Shown piece by piece: positions 1 to 7,956 of a stretch of 64,000 nt of DNA. The stretch covers positions 22,622 to 86,621 of the forward strand of contig NZ_NHTN01000017.1 of NCBI RefSeq assembly GCF_002167005.1, written 5' to 3'. How positions within the stretch are numbered: the stretch's first letter is position 1; every line of letters begins with the position of its first letter. This stretch comes from Indiicoccus explosivorum (GTDB lineage: Bacteria > Bacillota > Bacilli > Bacillales_A > Planococcaceae). Under the pieces are notes generated by a model. It was not told where the DNA came from, did no database searches, and saw only the letters and a program-made list of their open reading frames with translations. The translations under genes were made by a program, and so were the position numbers.

Positions 1-92
1 TTCGAGACCTGCGCTTGGTGGTAACCGTTTTCAGCGATGACCGTTACGGCAGCGTCGACAATCATCTTATATTTCGGTTTTTCTTTTTTCAT
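1..92 (-). CDS. fadR: TetR-family fatty acid degradation regulator FadR (5' end only)
   Basis: Only the first 30 codons are in the window; the gene runs off the left edge. The reading frame starts at the ATG whose first base is 92 and gives MKKEKPKYKMIVDAAVTV followed by IAENGYHQAQVS, which is the first helix of a TetR DNA-binding domain and closely resembles the start of B. subtilis FadR (known from that family). FadR represses beta-oxidation genes and is released by long-chain acyl-CoA. It lies directly downstream of lcfA on the same strand, the order seen in B. subtilis, and a palindrome matching the FadR operator lies 23 bases upstream. The effector-binding domain cannot be checked here. 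Confidence 0.85.
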   Translation of the reverse strand, partial: MKKEKPKYKMIVDAAVTVIAENGYHQAQVS

Positions 93-114
93 CCGATCTC
101 TCACCACCAAAAAA

Positions 115-156
115 AATATGAAAATATGAATGACGCCTCATTCATATTTTCATATT
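115..156. promoter_or_regulatory. 42-bp perfect palindrome: FadR operator and possible terminator between lcfA and fadR
   Basis: Two perfect 19-base half sites (AATATGAAAATATGAATGA and its complement) flank the four bases CGCC. The core TGAATGA-N4-TCATTCA at 127-144 agrees with the published B. subtilis FadR operator (TGAATGA-N4-TCATTCA class, from memory). Read on the minus strand the palindrome is followed by a run of T, so the same sequence could also fold as an intrinsic terminator or attenuator before fadR. The operator identity is inference from sequence match. Confidence 0.75.
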
Positions 157-184
157 AATCTTTAATATAGGCTGTGTCAAGCGC

Positions 185-1882
185 TTACGAAGGTACGGAT
201 TCGGTCTGCTCCTGCTTTTTGCGCTCTTCTTCCACAAGCGAACGGCGCAGGATTTTCCCGACTGCCGTCTTCGGCAGCTCTTTCCGGAATTCATAGATCC
301 GCGGCACTTTATAGGCGGCGAGATGCTTGCGGCAGAACTCATCCAGTTCCGTTTCCGTCACATCGTGCCCTTCCTTTTTGACGATATACGCTTTCACCGT
401 TTCCCCGCGGTACGGATCCGGCACACCGGCGACCACACATTCCTGCACAGCCTCATGTTCGTACAGCACTTCTTCGACATCCCGGGGATAAATGTTGAAG
501 CCGCCCGCGATGATCATATCTTTCTTCCGGTCCAGCACGTAAAAGTAACCCCGCTCGTCCATGCGACCGATATCGCCCGTCAGCAGCCAGCCGTCCACGA
601 TGGTCGCCGCTGTCTCTTCAGGACGGTTCCAGTAACCTTTCATGACTTGCGGTCCGCGGATGGCGATTTCACCGACTTCTCCGGGTTCCACCGGTTCCGT
701 GGTGCCGATCTTGAACACCGCCGCTTCCGTGTCCGGGTATGGAAGTCCGATGGATCCTTTCACCCGTTCGCCCCATAAGAGGTTGGCGTGGGTGACCGGT
801 GAAGTTTCCGACAGTCCGTACCCTTCAACGAGTTTTCCGCCCGTCACTTTTTCGAACTTCTCCTGGACTTCGACAGGGAGAGGCGCGGATCCGCTCAGGC
901 ACGCTTCTATCGAAGAAAGATCGTACTTCCGGATATCCGGATGGTTGAGTAAGCCGATATATATGGTCGGCGCTCCCGGAAAGACAGTCGGCTTCTGCTT
1001 GCTGATCGTCTTCAGGGCAGTCTCGGCTTCGAACTTCGGCAGCAGCACCATCTTGTTGCCCTGCATGACCGACAGGACCATGACGGTGGTCATGCCATAG
1101 ACATGGAAGAACGGAATGATCGCGAGGACCGTTTCTTCGCCCTCTTTCATCCGGTACATCCAGGCATTGCACATCGTCGCGTTCGCAATCAGGTTTTTGT
1201 GCGTCAGCATGACGCCCTTCGGCGAACCGGTCGTCCCGCCGGTGTACTGGAGCAGCGCCAAGTCTTCCTCGAAATCAAACGGCGTTTCGGCGACTTCCGG
1301 CTTCGCCGTCTTCAGGATTTCCGTCAGCAGGTGATTCGTCCCGCTGTGTTCGACCTTCACCGTGATGCCGTACTGCTTTTTCTGAACATACGGATACAGT
1401 GCGTTCTTCGGGAACGGGAGAAAATCCTTTATTCCGGTGACGATGAGGTTTTCGAGCTCCGTCTCTTTCTGCACCGCCGCGACCCGCGGGTACAGGATGT
1501 CGAGCGTGATGATCGCCTTGGCCCCCGAATCCCTCATCTGATAGGCGATTTCACGTTCCGTGTACAGCGGGTTCGTCTGGACGACGACGCCGCCAGCATA
1601 TAGGATGCCATAGTAGCTGATCAGGTTCTGCGGGCAGTTCGGCAGCATGATCCCGACCCGGTCCCCTTTCCGGATTCCGAGCGACTGCAGGTAGTTCCCG
1701 AACTTCAAGGCGGCTTCATTCAGCTCCCGGTATGTCATTTCCTTGCCCATGAAATGGATGGCGGTTTTATTGCCATGTTTTTTTGCCGTGCGGCTGAGGT
1801 ACTCCTGGACGGGAATCGGTTCATATGACAACGTATGCGGAATTTCCGGCGGGTATTCGGACAGCCAAGGTTTTGCGGTCAT
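185..1882 (-). CDS. lcfA: Long-chain fatty-acid-CoA ligase LcfA
   Basis: 565 residues, the usual length for bacterial FadD/LcfA ligases. It activates fatty acids with ATP and CoA for beta-oxidation at the membrane face. The adenylate-forming signature YTGGTTGSPKG is at about residues 213-223, the A5-type motif GYGLSETSP at about 350, and the C-terminal catalytic lysine motif LPKTAVGKILRR near 540. The ATG at 1882 is preceded by AAAGGGG with 8 bases spacing. A promoter fits upstream (-10 TATAAT at 1931-1936). The next gene downstream is fadR, so this is the head of a fatty-acid degradation operon continuing to the left of the window. Confidence 0.95.
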   Translation of the reverse strand: MTAKPWLSEYPPEIPHTLSYEPIPVQEYLSRTAKKHGNKTAIHFMGKEMTYRELNEAALKFGNYLQSLGIRKGDRVGIMLPNCPQNLISYYGILYAGGVVVQTNPLYTEREIAYQMRDSGAKAIITLDILYPRVAAVQKETELENLIVTGIKDFLPFPKNALYPYVQKKQYGITVKVEHSGTNHLLTEILKTAKPEVAETPFDFEEDLALLQYTGGTTGSPKGVMLTHKNLIANATMCNAWMYRMKEGEETVLAIIPFFHVYGMTTVMVLSVMQGNKMVLLPKFEAETALKTISKQKPTVFPGAPTIYIGLLNHPDIRKYDLSSIEACLSGSAPLPVEVQEKFEKVTGGKLVEGYGLSETSPVTHANLLWGERVKGSIGLPYPDTEAAVFKIGTTEPVEPGEVGEIAIRGPQVMKGYWNRPEETAATIVDGWLLTGDIGRMDERGYFYVLDRKKDMIIAGGFNIYPRDVEEVLYEHEAVQECVVAGVPDPYRGETVKAYIVKKEGHDVTETELDEFCRKHLAAYKVPRIYEFRKELPKTAVGKILRRSLVEEERKKQEQTESVPS

Positions 1883-1930
1883 CTGTTCAGCCCCTTTAGT
1901 TTAATAAATGATAGAATATTCCTAGTTTTC

Positions 1931-1959
1931 ATTATACGGTAAAATGTAAACCCTTACAA
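1931..1959 (-). promoter_or_regulatory. Promoter of lcfA with a weak FadR-like site just downstream
   Basis: On the minus strand -35 TTGTAA (1954-1959), a 17-base spacer and -10 TATAAT (1931-1936) form a good sigma-A promoter. A degenerate FadR-like palindrome (1905-1922, about 11 of 18 consensus positions) follows at the expected transcript start, which would fit repression of lcfA by FadR but is weak. Confidence 0.6.
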
Positions 1960-2165
1960 TTACTTTTCCAATAAAAAAATTTGCCGCCCGAGATCGAAGA
2001 AATCGTTCATTCAGCCCAGGGTCTTCAGCTCGCGCTATTGCCGCTGGATTCGCCGCCTGCTCGCTTTCTTCTGAAGTCGGACTACTGTATTCCTTCACCC
2101 GACAGGGCGATGCGGCGCCGTCCAAGCGGCCTCTTAATTTTTTGTTGCTGAGCAGCTGATATGGA

Positions 2166-2271
2166 GCAAAACAGCGGAGACTCCCGCGGGAAAGCGCAGT
2201 GCCGAGATCCACTCGGGCGCCTAACCCGAGTTAGCTCGGCGCAAGCCCGCAGGAAAGCGGAGCTGTTTTGC
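2166..2271. repeat. 106-bp GC-rich palindromic intergenic element
   Basis: The element is bounded by a perfect 10-bp inverted repeat (GCAAAACAGC at 2166-2175, GCTGTTTTGC at 2262-2271). Inside are a nested imperfect palindrome (GCCGAG..ACTCGGG..CCCGAGT..CTCGGC) and the two strings CTCCCGCGGGAAAGCG and GCCCGCAGGAAAGCGGAG. The style (CGCGGGAAAGCG boxes in a large inverted repeat) resembles dispersed intergenic repeats of Bacillaceae. The remaining stretch 1980-2160 has no gene that I can support. Confidence 0.6.
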
Positions 2272-2302
2272 GCAATACCATCCGCTGCACCAGTTAGTTC
2301 AA

Positions 2303-2335
2303 CAAAAAAGAAGCGCCGGCTTAAGCCGACGCTTC
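2303..2335 (-). terminator. Intrinsic terminator downstream of the yshE/peptide genes
   Basis: On the minus strand an 11-bp stem (GAAGCGTCGGC / GCCGGCGCTTC, one G-U pair) with loop TTAA is followed by six T. It ends the transcript of the genes at 2340-2843 or further upstream. Confidence 0.85.
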
Positions 2336-2339
2336 CAAT

Positions 2340-2417
2340 TCAGAACAAAAGATAAATGATGCCGACGATGAGAAAGGCCGCGCATGCACCGAGCAGCCAT
2401 TTCGCAAGTGTTTCCAT
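2340..2417 (-). CDS. 25-residue single-pass membrane peptide downstream of yshE
   Basis: ATG at 2417 opens a frame of 25 codons ending in TGA: METLAKWLLGACAAFLIVGI then IYLLF. Residues 7-25 are a continuous hydrophobic helix, so the product is probably a small membrane peptide with a short N-terminus. It has an AGGAGGA ribosome binding site 8 bases before the ATG that overlaps the yshE stop codon, and a strong terminator starts immediately after its stop. This arrangement (own SD, coupled to the upstream gene, terminator straight after) supports a real gene; it is too short for standard gene callers. Function is unknown. I know of no named family; conservation in relatives would settle it. 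Confidence 0.6.
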   Translation of the reverse strand: METLAKWLLGACAAFLIVGIIYLLF

Positions 2418-2429
2418 CCGAACGTCCTC

Positions 2430-2843
2430 CTATGAAATACTGGCTCCGATGACATACGACAGGCCGACCGACAGAATGAGCGAAATGAAGCCGACCGACC
2501 GGTTGTCCCGTTCGATTTCCGCGTCGATGTTGAATTTCGGGGTCAGGAATTCGAAAAGGAAATAGGCCAGGATGAGGAGGAGAAAACCGAACAGGCCCCA
2601 GCCGATCATCACAGGAAGGGAATCATGGTTTTCGATGGAATAGCGGAAAATGTTCGCCACCCCGAAGATTTTGCCGCCTGTCGCCAGCGCGACGGCCACA
2701 TTCCCTTTCTGGATCTCTTCCCAGTTCTTATATTTCGTGACGATTTCGAATATGACCATGGCCACGATGAGGCACAGCATGAATACGCTGAAGTAGCCTG
2801 CCGTCTCGACAAGCGGATGCGTCCAAAAACTAGACTGTTCCAT
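2430..2843 (-). CDS. yshE: DUF350 family membrane protein (YshE-like)
   Basis: 137 residues with four predicted membrane helices (about 13-37, 50-66, 75-95 and 115-135) and few charges between them. It matches the DUF350 family represented by YshE at the same place beside mutS2 in B. subtilis. The molecular function is unknown. ATG at 2843 lies 21 bases after the mutS2 stop, so it is probably cotranscribed with polX-mutS2. The Ile/Asn-rich segment KIFGVANIFRYSIENHDS between helices 2 and 3 is the best conserved part to my eye. Confidence 0.8.
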   Translation of the reverse strand: MEQSSFWTHPLVETAGYFSVFMLCLIVAMVIFEIVTKYKNWEEIQKGNVAVALATGGKIFGVANIFRYSIENHDSLPVMIGWGLFGFLLLILAYFLFEFLTPKFNIDAEIERDNRSVGFISLILSVGLSYVIGASIS

Positions 2844-2864
2844 AACCGGCTCCTTTTGCGTCCA

Positions 2865-5222
2865 TTATTTCAATTCGGCGACTGTGACACCGAGCCCGCC
2901 TTCGCCGGCGCCGCCATACCGGAAGCTTTTGACGCGCGGGTGCTTCTTTAAATATTTTTGCACACCTTCGCGGAGCGCGCCAGTCCCTTTTCCGTGAATG
3001 ATCGACACTTGATGGTAATTGGACAAGAGCGCATCGTCGATATACTTCTCGACGCGGACGATCGCATCCTCATATCGCTCGCCGCGCAGGTCGAGCTCAA
3101 GTTTCACGTGGCTGTCCCGGTTCTGGACGGTCGCCATCGCTTTCGGTTCTTTCTGTTTTTCCGGCTTAATGTATTCGAGATCGGTTTCGGGCAGCCGCAT
3201 TTTCAGGATGCCGATCTGGACGGTCCATTCGGTATCCGACACTTTATCCAGGAGCGTCCCTTTCTGTCCGTAAGACAGCACTTTCACTTCGTCATTCGGT
3301 TTCAGTTCAGCTTCCTGTTTTTCCTTTTTCGCCTTTTTCAGCACCCGGTTCTCGGGCGCGGCGCTGTCCAGCCGCTTTCGGGCATCGATCAGTTCATGCT
3401 CTTTGACATTCGCCGCATGGTTCATCCGCAAATCACGCAGTTCGGAAATGACGGTCTCCGCTTCCCGCCGCGCATTGTCCACCAGCTTGCGGGCTTTTTC
3501 TTTCGCTTTGTCCTCCAGCTCCTGCTTGCGCGCTTCGTAGTCTTCCAGCTGCCGCTTCAGATCCGCCCGCAGCGCTTCGGCTTCGTCCAGCAGTTCCCGC
3601 GACTGTTCCGCGTCCTGTTCCGCGGCCCGCCGGCTTTTTTCAAGCGACGCGATCATGCCGTCCACTTCGCGCCGGTCGGTGCCGGTGATGCTTTTCGCCT
3701 GGGCGATGATGTGCTCGGGCAGTCCGAGCCGCTTCGAAATCTCGAAGGCGTTGCTCCGTCCCGGCACGCCCATGAGCAGCCGGTATGTCGGACTGAGTGT
3801 CTCCACATCGAATTCAACACTCGCGTTGATGACCCCTTCCCGGTCGAAGCCGTACGCCTTCAGTTCCGGGTAATGGGTCGTCGCCATGACCCGCGCGCCT
3901 CTTCCGTACACTTCATCGAGGAGCGAAATGGCGAGCGCCGCCCCTTCCTGCGGATCGGTCCCCGCTCCGAGCTCGTCGAAGATGACGAGCGAGTTTTCAT
4001 CGAATTTCTTCAGGATGTCGACAATGTTGACCATATGCGACGAGAACGTGCTCAAGCTCTGCTCGATCGACTGTTCGTCCCCGATATCGGCGAACACTTG
4101 GTCGAATACAGCGAGTTCCGAGCCATCGAGCGCCGGGACCGGGATGCCGGACTGCGCCATGAGGGTGAACAGGCCGACCGTTTTCAGCGTGACGGTTTTC
4201 CCGCCGGTGTTCGGCCCGGTGATGACGACCGCTGTGTGCTCGCGTCCGAATTCGATGTCGTTGGCGACGACTTCGTCTTGCGGGATGAGCGGATGACGCG
4301 CTTTTTTCAGGCTGATGTAGCCTTCCGTGTTCATGAACGGCCGCGTGCATTTATTCGCCGAACCGTACTTCGCTTTCGCGAAGATGATATCGATTTCCCC
4401 GAGCAGGTCCACGGTGGTGAACAGCTCGCTCGCCACTTCCTGCACGAGTGCGGACAGCCGCTGGAGGATGCGGTCGATTTCCTCCTTCTCCTGTCCTTTC
4501 AGCCGGCTCACTTCGTTGTTCGCCTGTACGACGGCGTCCGGTTCGATGAACAGCGTCTGGCCCGATGAGGACTGGTCGTGGACGATGCCGCCGAAACTTC
4601 CCCGGTATTCCTGCTTCACCGGAATGACGAGCCGGTCGTTGCGGATCGTGATGATGGAATCCGACAGCATCTTCGCGTTCTTCCCGCGAATAAACCCTTC
4701 GAGCTTCTCGCGGACGCGGCTTTCCTGGATGCGTTTCTGGGAACGGATGCGGCGGAGTTCGGGACTGGCGGAATCCATGACGGCTCCGTTGTCGTCGATG
4801 CAGCCATTGATTTCATGCTCCAGTCCGGTGAGGACCGGCAGTGCATCCTTTTTGGAGAGGAGGAGCGGAATCTGGATGTCCCCTTCCTCATCGATCTTTT
4901 CGAAAAACTGGCGCAGGATCCGGCCGGCGCGGATGACGGCCGCCGTCTCCATGAGTTCAGCCGGACTCAGAACGCCGCCGATCTGGGCGCGGCGTGCGTG
5001 CGGGCGCACGTCGAAAATGCCGCCCATCGGCACATTGCCGCGGATGCGGAGCACACTTGCCCCTTCATCCATTTCATCGAGCAGCCGGCCCACTTCTTCC
5101 GGGTCGGCCGATGGTTTCAAGTTCTGTATATGATTCTTTCCGATGGAGGAAGACGCAAATTTGCCGACCTCGTCGCGGATTTTACGGTATTCCAATGTAT
5201 CGAGCGCGCGTTCCGCAATCAT
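2865..5222 (-). CDS. mutS2: MutS2 family endonuclease/ATPase with Smr domain
   Basis: 785 residues, full family length (B. subtilis MutSB/MutS2 is 785). MutS2 proteins act on branched DNA and, in B. subtilis, on collided ribosomes through the Smr domain. A MutS-like lever and core region is followed by the ABC-type ATPase with Walker A GPNTGGKT at about 333, a long coiled coil rich in Ala, Glu and Arg at about 510-625, and a C-terminal Smr domain from about 704 with LDLRG and HGKGTG. I placed the start at the ATG at 5222, which has AGGAGG 8 bases upstream; the upstream in-frame GTG overlaps that ribosome binding site. Twelve bases separate it from the polX stop, so the two are an operon. Confidence 0.95.
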   Translation of the reverse strand: MIAERALDTLEYRKIRDEVGKFASSSIGKNHIQNLKPSADPEEVGRLLDEMDEGASVLRIRGNVPMGGIFDVRPHARRAQIGGVLSPAELMETAAVIRAGRILRQFFEKIDEEGDIQIPLLLSKKDALPVLTGLEHEINGCIDDNGAVMDSASPELRRIRSQKRIQESRVREKLEGFIRGKNAKMLSDSIITIRNDRLVIPVKQEYRGSFGGIVHDQSSSGQTLFIEPDAVVQANNEVSRLKGQEKEEIDRILQRLSALVQEVASELFTTVDLLGEIDIIFAKAKYGSANKCTRPFMNTEGYISLKKARHPLIPQDEVVANDIEFGREHTAVVITGPNTGGKTVTLKTVGLFTLMAQSGIPVPALDGSELAVFDQVFADIGDEQSIEQSLSTFSSHMVNIVDILKKFDENSLVIFDELGAGTDPQEGAALAISLLDEVYGRGARVMATTHYPELKAYGFDREGVINASVEFDVETLSPTYRLLMGVPGRSNAFEISKRLGLPEHIIAQAKSITGTDRREVDGMIASLEKSRRAAEQDAEQSRELLDEAEALRADLKRQLEDYEARKQELEDKAKEKARKLVDNARREAETVISELRDLRMNHAANVKEHELIDARKRLDSAAPENRVLKKAKKEKQEAELKPNDEVKVLSYGQKGTLLDKVSDTEWTVQIGILKMRLPETDLEYIKPEKQKEPKAMATVQNRDSHVKLELDLRGERYEDAIVRVEKYIDDALLSNYHQVSIIHGKGTGALREGVQKYLKKHPRVKSFRYGGAGEGGLGVTVAELK

Positions 5223-5234
5223 GCGGGACACCTC

Positions 5235-6938
5235 CTACTGCTTTAAATGCTCTTTCAGTCGTTCGAGCGGCCACGTATTGACGACCGCCGCTTTTTTCAG
5301 CCACGCTTTCTGCGCATACTTGATGCCCGTCTCCATCAAATCGAGGCCGTCCGTCGAGTGGGCGTCGGTGTTGACAGCGATCGGTACACCTTCCTTCTGG
5401 GCAAGTTCCAGCCATTCAGTCGCAAGGTCCAGCCGGTATGGGCTTCCGTTCAATTCGAGGATCTTGCCGTATTCCTTTGCCCAGGCGATCAGCTGCCCGA
5501 CGTCCGGGTTGTATCCGTCCCGCTGGCCGATGACCCGTCCTGTCGGGTGCGCGATCATGTCGACATGGGGATTTTTTATGGCGTTATGGAGCCGTTCCAT
5601 GATCTTGTCCTGTGATTGGCTGAAGCTCGAGTGGATGCTCGCGATGACGAAATCGAGCTCTGCCAGCAAATCGTCATCGAAATCGAGCGAACCGTCCGGC
5701 AGGATATCCATTTCCGTTCCGGACAGGATTTCGATGTCGTCGTATTGTTCATTGAGTTTTCGGATTTCCTTGTGCTGCTGTCGCAGCCGCTCCGGCGACA
5801 GGCCGTTCGCGACTTTCAAGTAATGGGAATGGTCGGTGATGACCATATAGTTATACCCTTTTTCGCGGCACGCTTCAATCATTTCAGTCAGCGAATGGGC
5901 GCCGTCCGACCACGTCGTGTGCATGTGGAGGTCGCCCTGCACATCCCCCTGCTGCACGAGTTCCGGCAGTTCTTCCAGCCGGTCGAGCTCGCGGCCGTCG
6001 ACACGCACGGAAGGCGGGATGAACGGCAGATCGAAATGGGCGAAAAACGCTTCTTCCGACTCGAACGTCTCCACGCTGCCATCGGGCTGTTCCACGCCGT
6101 ATTCGCTGATTTTCTTCCCTTGCGATTTCGCCAGCTGACGCATTTTGACGTTGTGGTCTTTCGAGCCGGTGAAATGGTGCAATGCCGAAGCGAATTCATC
6201 CGGCGCCACGAGGCGGAAGTCGGCATCGATCGGGTCCTGCTGATCGAGCGTGACCGACACTTTCGTCGATCCGGACGCGATCGTCTCCAGTACCGGCAGC
6301 GTTGCCAGCAGCTTCTCTTTCACGGTGTCCGGCTCTTCTGTCGCGATGATGAAGTCCAGGTCCTTGCTCGTCTCTTTCGTCCGCCGGTAGCTGCCGGCGG
6401 CCTGGAACCGGCTGATCTCATCGATATCCCGAAGGATCGCCTCCAGCCATCCGACCGTGTCCGCCACTTTCCAGATCGGCTGGCGCGCCGGCCGGGTCTC
6501 ATAATCGTTCAGTTCTTTCAGGATTTTTTCTTCCGACTTCGGTCCGAATCCGGCCAGTTTCTGGATGTGATGCTCTTCGCACGCTTTCCGGAGCGATTCG
6601 GCTGAATCGATGCCGAGCTCCGCGTACAGCCGGGCCAGCTTCTTGCCGCCGAGCCCCTGCAGGTTCAAGAGCGGCAGCAGCCCTTTCGGCACTTCCTTCT
6701 CCAACTCCTCGAGCACGGTCGACTTGCCGGTCTCGATCAGTTCGTTGATGATGTCGCCGGTCCCTTTTCCGATCCCTTTCAGCTTCGTGACATCATCCAT
6801 TTCACTCAGGCTGCGCTGATCGAGTTCCAGCGCCTGCGCCGCCTTGCGGAATGCCGATATTTTGAACGAGTTTTCACCTTTCAGCTCCATGTACAGCGAG
6901 ATCTTCTCCAGCACACGGACAATCGATTTTTTATTCAT
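5235..6938 (-). CDS. polX: DNA polymerase X family protein with PHP domain
   Basis: 567 residues, as in B. subtilis PolX (YshC, 570). The N-terminal part carries helix-hairpin-helix segments (LKGIGKGTGD, LQGLGGKKLARL) and the nucleotidyltransferase motif GSYRR...KDLDF with a further acidic pair in PIDADFRL; it fills short gaps during base excision repair. From about residue 333 a PHP domain begins (GDLHMHTTWSDG, ITDHSH, AHPTGR, NTDAH) with an intact metal-binding set, giving 3'-5' exonuclease or AP endonuclease activity in characterised homologues. ATG at 6938 has GGAGG 6 bases upstream. Confidence 0.95.
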   Translation of the reverse strand: MNKKSIVRVLEKISLYMELKGENSFKISAFRKAAQALELDQRSLSEMDDVTKLKGIGKGTGDIINELIETGKSTVLEELEKEVPKGLLPLLNLQGLGGKKLARLYAELGIDSAESLRKACEEHHIQKLAGFGPKSEEKILKELNDYETRPARQPIWKVADTVGWLEAILRDIDEISRFQAAGSYRRTKETSKDLDFIIATEEPDTVKEKLLATLPVLETIASGSTKVSVTLDQQDPIDADFRLVAPDEFASALHHFTGSKDHNVKMRQLAKSQGKKISEYGVEQPDGSVETFESEEAFFAHFDLPFIPPSVRVDGRELDRLEELPELVQQGDVQGDLHMHTTWSDGAHSLTEMIEACREKGYNYMVITDHSHYLKVANGLSPERLRQQHKEIRKLNEQYDDIEILSGTEMDILPDGSLDFDDDLLAELDFVIASIHSSFSQSQDKIMERLHNAIKNPHVDMIAHPTGRVIGQRDGYNPDVGQLIAWAKEYGKILELNGSPYRLDLATEWLELAQKEGVPIAVNTDAHSTDGLDLMETGIKYAQKAWLKKAAVVNTWPLERLKEHLKQ

Positions 6939-7032
6939 CGTCTGCCTCCGATCATTTCTGGAATAAAGGATGGATTTGTTGATGCATCTATTCCCCTGTA
7001 CCCGCTGTGCGGGCCGGTCACTTCATTTATTC

Positions 7033-7067
7033 CGAAAAAAACTTCCCTCTTAACGAGAGAAGTTTCA
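7033..7067 (-). terminator. Terminator after cvpA
   Basis: On the minus strand AACTTCTCTC-GTTA-AGAGGGAAGTT is followed by seven T; the stem begins right at the cvpA stop codon. It separates zapA-cvpA from polX. The rest of the 6939-7030 gap holds only a small CCCGC/GCGGG hairpin and no gene. Confidence 0.85.
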
Positions 7068-7604
7068 CTCAAGATAAATATACCACCAGTCTTTTGCCTG
7101 CTCCGTGAGAACGGGTGTATGTTCCAGCAGCAGCTGCGCCAGGAAGGACGAGCCGATCGTGTCCTGCACGATGGCGACCGGCAGCAGCGCGAACAGATAA
7201 AGCGCAAAGAAAAGCAATATGTAGGCTTCGACCAGTCCGAAGAACGCGCCGAGGATACGGGAGAAAAACCCGAGCACCGGAAGGAACTTCAAAAAGTTCA
7301 GGATCGATGCGAGGATCTGGAGCACGAACCAAGTCACGAAAAAAATGAGTGCGAATGAGAACATCTGGTAGAATGTCTCCGTCAAATCCAGTTTCTCCAC
7401 GGCGATCGTGAACCGTGAAGCTTCCGTAATGGCCGGATACGGCACCCATAAGTCGAAATGGTCGGCAAGCGGTTCATAGTAGAGCCTTGCGACAAACAGC
7501 GCGATGATGAAGCCGACCATATGGATCAGCTGCACGACAAGACCGCGCGTAAATCCGACGATGAGGCCGACGACCAGTAAAATCAGCAATAAAATATCAA
7601 GCAT
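7065..7604 (-). CDS. cvpA: CvpA family membrane protein (YshB-like)
   Basis: 179 residues with four hydrophobic helices (about 1-20, 25-43, 75-100, 115-140), matching the CvpA/colicin V production family. In B. subtilis this gene (yshB) follows zapA, as here. The precise function is unknown; the E. coli homologue affects colicin V export and envelope homeostasis. I chose ATG at 7604 with GAAGGG 9 bases upstream, rather than the in-frame TTG at 7613, which overlaps the zapA stop. The short spacing indicates translational coupling with zapA. Confidence 0.8.
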   Translation of the reverse strand: MLDILLLILLVVGLIVGFTRGLVVQLIHMVGFIIALFVARLYYEPLADHFDLWVPYPAITEASRFTIAVEKLDLTETFYQMFSFALIFFVTWFVLQILASILNFLKFLPVLGFFSRILGAFFGLVEAYILLFFALYLFALLPVAIVQDTIGSSFLAQLLLEHTPVLTEQAKDWWYIYLE

Positions 7605-7609
7605 TTCCG

Positions 7610-7870
7610 TCAACCCTTCAGTCTTTTCAATTCAATTTCCATTTGTTCCGCTTCCTGTTTCAGTTTAAGATAGTCATGGTAGCCGTTCACGGCAGTCAGC
7701 ACCGCAAGTGTCGCGGTATCTAGGGACGGATTCTGGGAATGGATCTCCCGCATTTTATCATCGACCATCGACGCCACAAGCCGCATGTGGCCGGATGACT
7801 CACTGCCCACCATTTTATAGGTCTGGCCGAATATTTCAACTTGCAGCCGCCTTTTCTCTGCTTCCGACAA
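7610..7870 (-). CDS. zapA: Cell division protein ZapA
   Basis: 86 residues, the normal ZapA size. It bundles FtsZ protofilaments at the division site. The N-terminal part [12 protein letters not shown] and the C-terminal amphipathic coiled coil (about 48-86) are typical. The start is TTG at 7870 with GGGGGATGG ahead of it; an ATG inside that box is out of frame. It is divergently oriented to rnhC, whose start is 87 bases away, an arrangement also found in B. subtilis. Confidence 0.85.
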   Translation of the reverse strand: MSEAEKRRLQVEIFGQTYKMVGSESSGHMRLVASMVDDKMREIHSQNPSLDTATLAVLTAVNGYHDYLKLKQEAEQMEIELKRLKG

Positions 7871-7956
7871 TGTTCCATCCCCCTTTTTTTACAATACCTA
7901 CATTCTATCATACCATGGATTTCCCGCAACGGGGAACCTGCCAAGGAGGAATCATC

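Noticed and set aside
175..190. A cre-like AAGCGCTT palindrome at the end of lcfA
   Set aside because: It fits the catabolite-response consensus in only about 10 of 14 positions, needs an insertion to align, and covers the stop codon region of lcfA rather than a promoter.
2958..4568. A 536-codon open frame on the plus strand opposite mutS2
   Set aside because: It is the antisense shadow of mutS2 in GC-rich codons; the composition is Arg/His/Phe rich, it has no ribosome binding site, and it matches no family.
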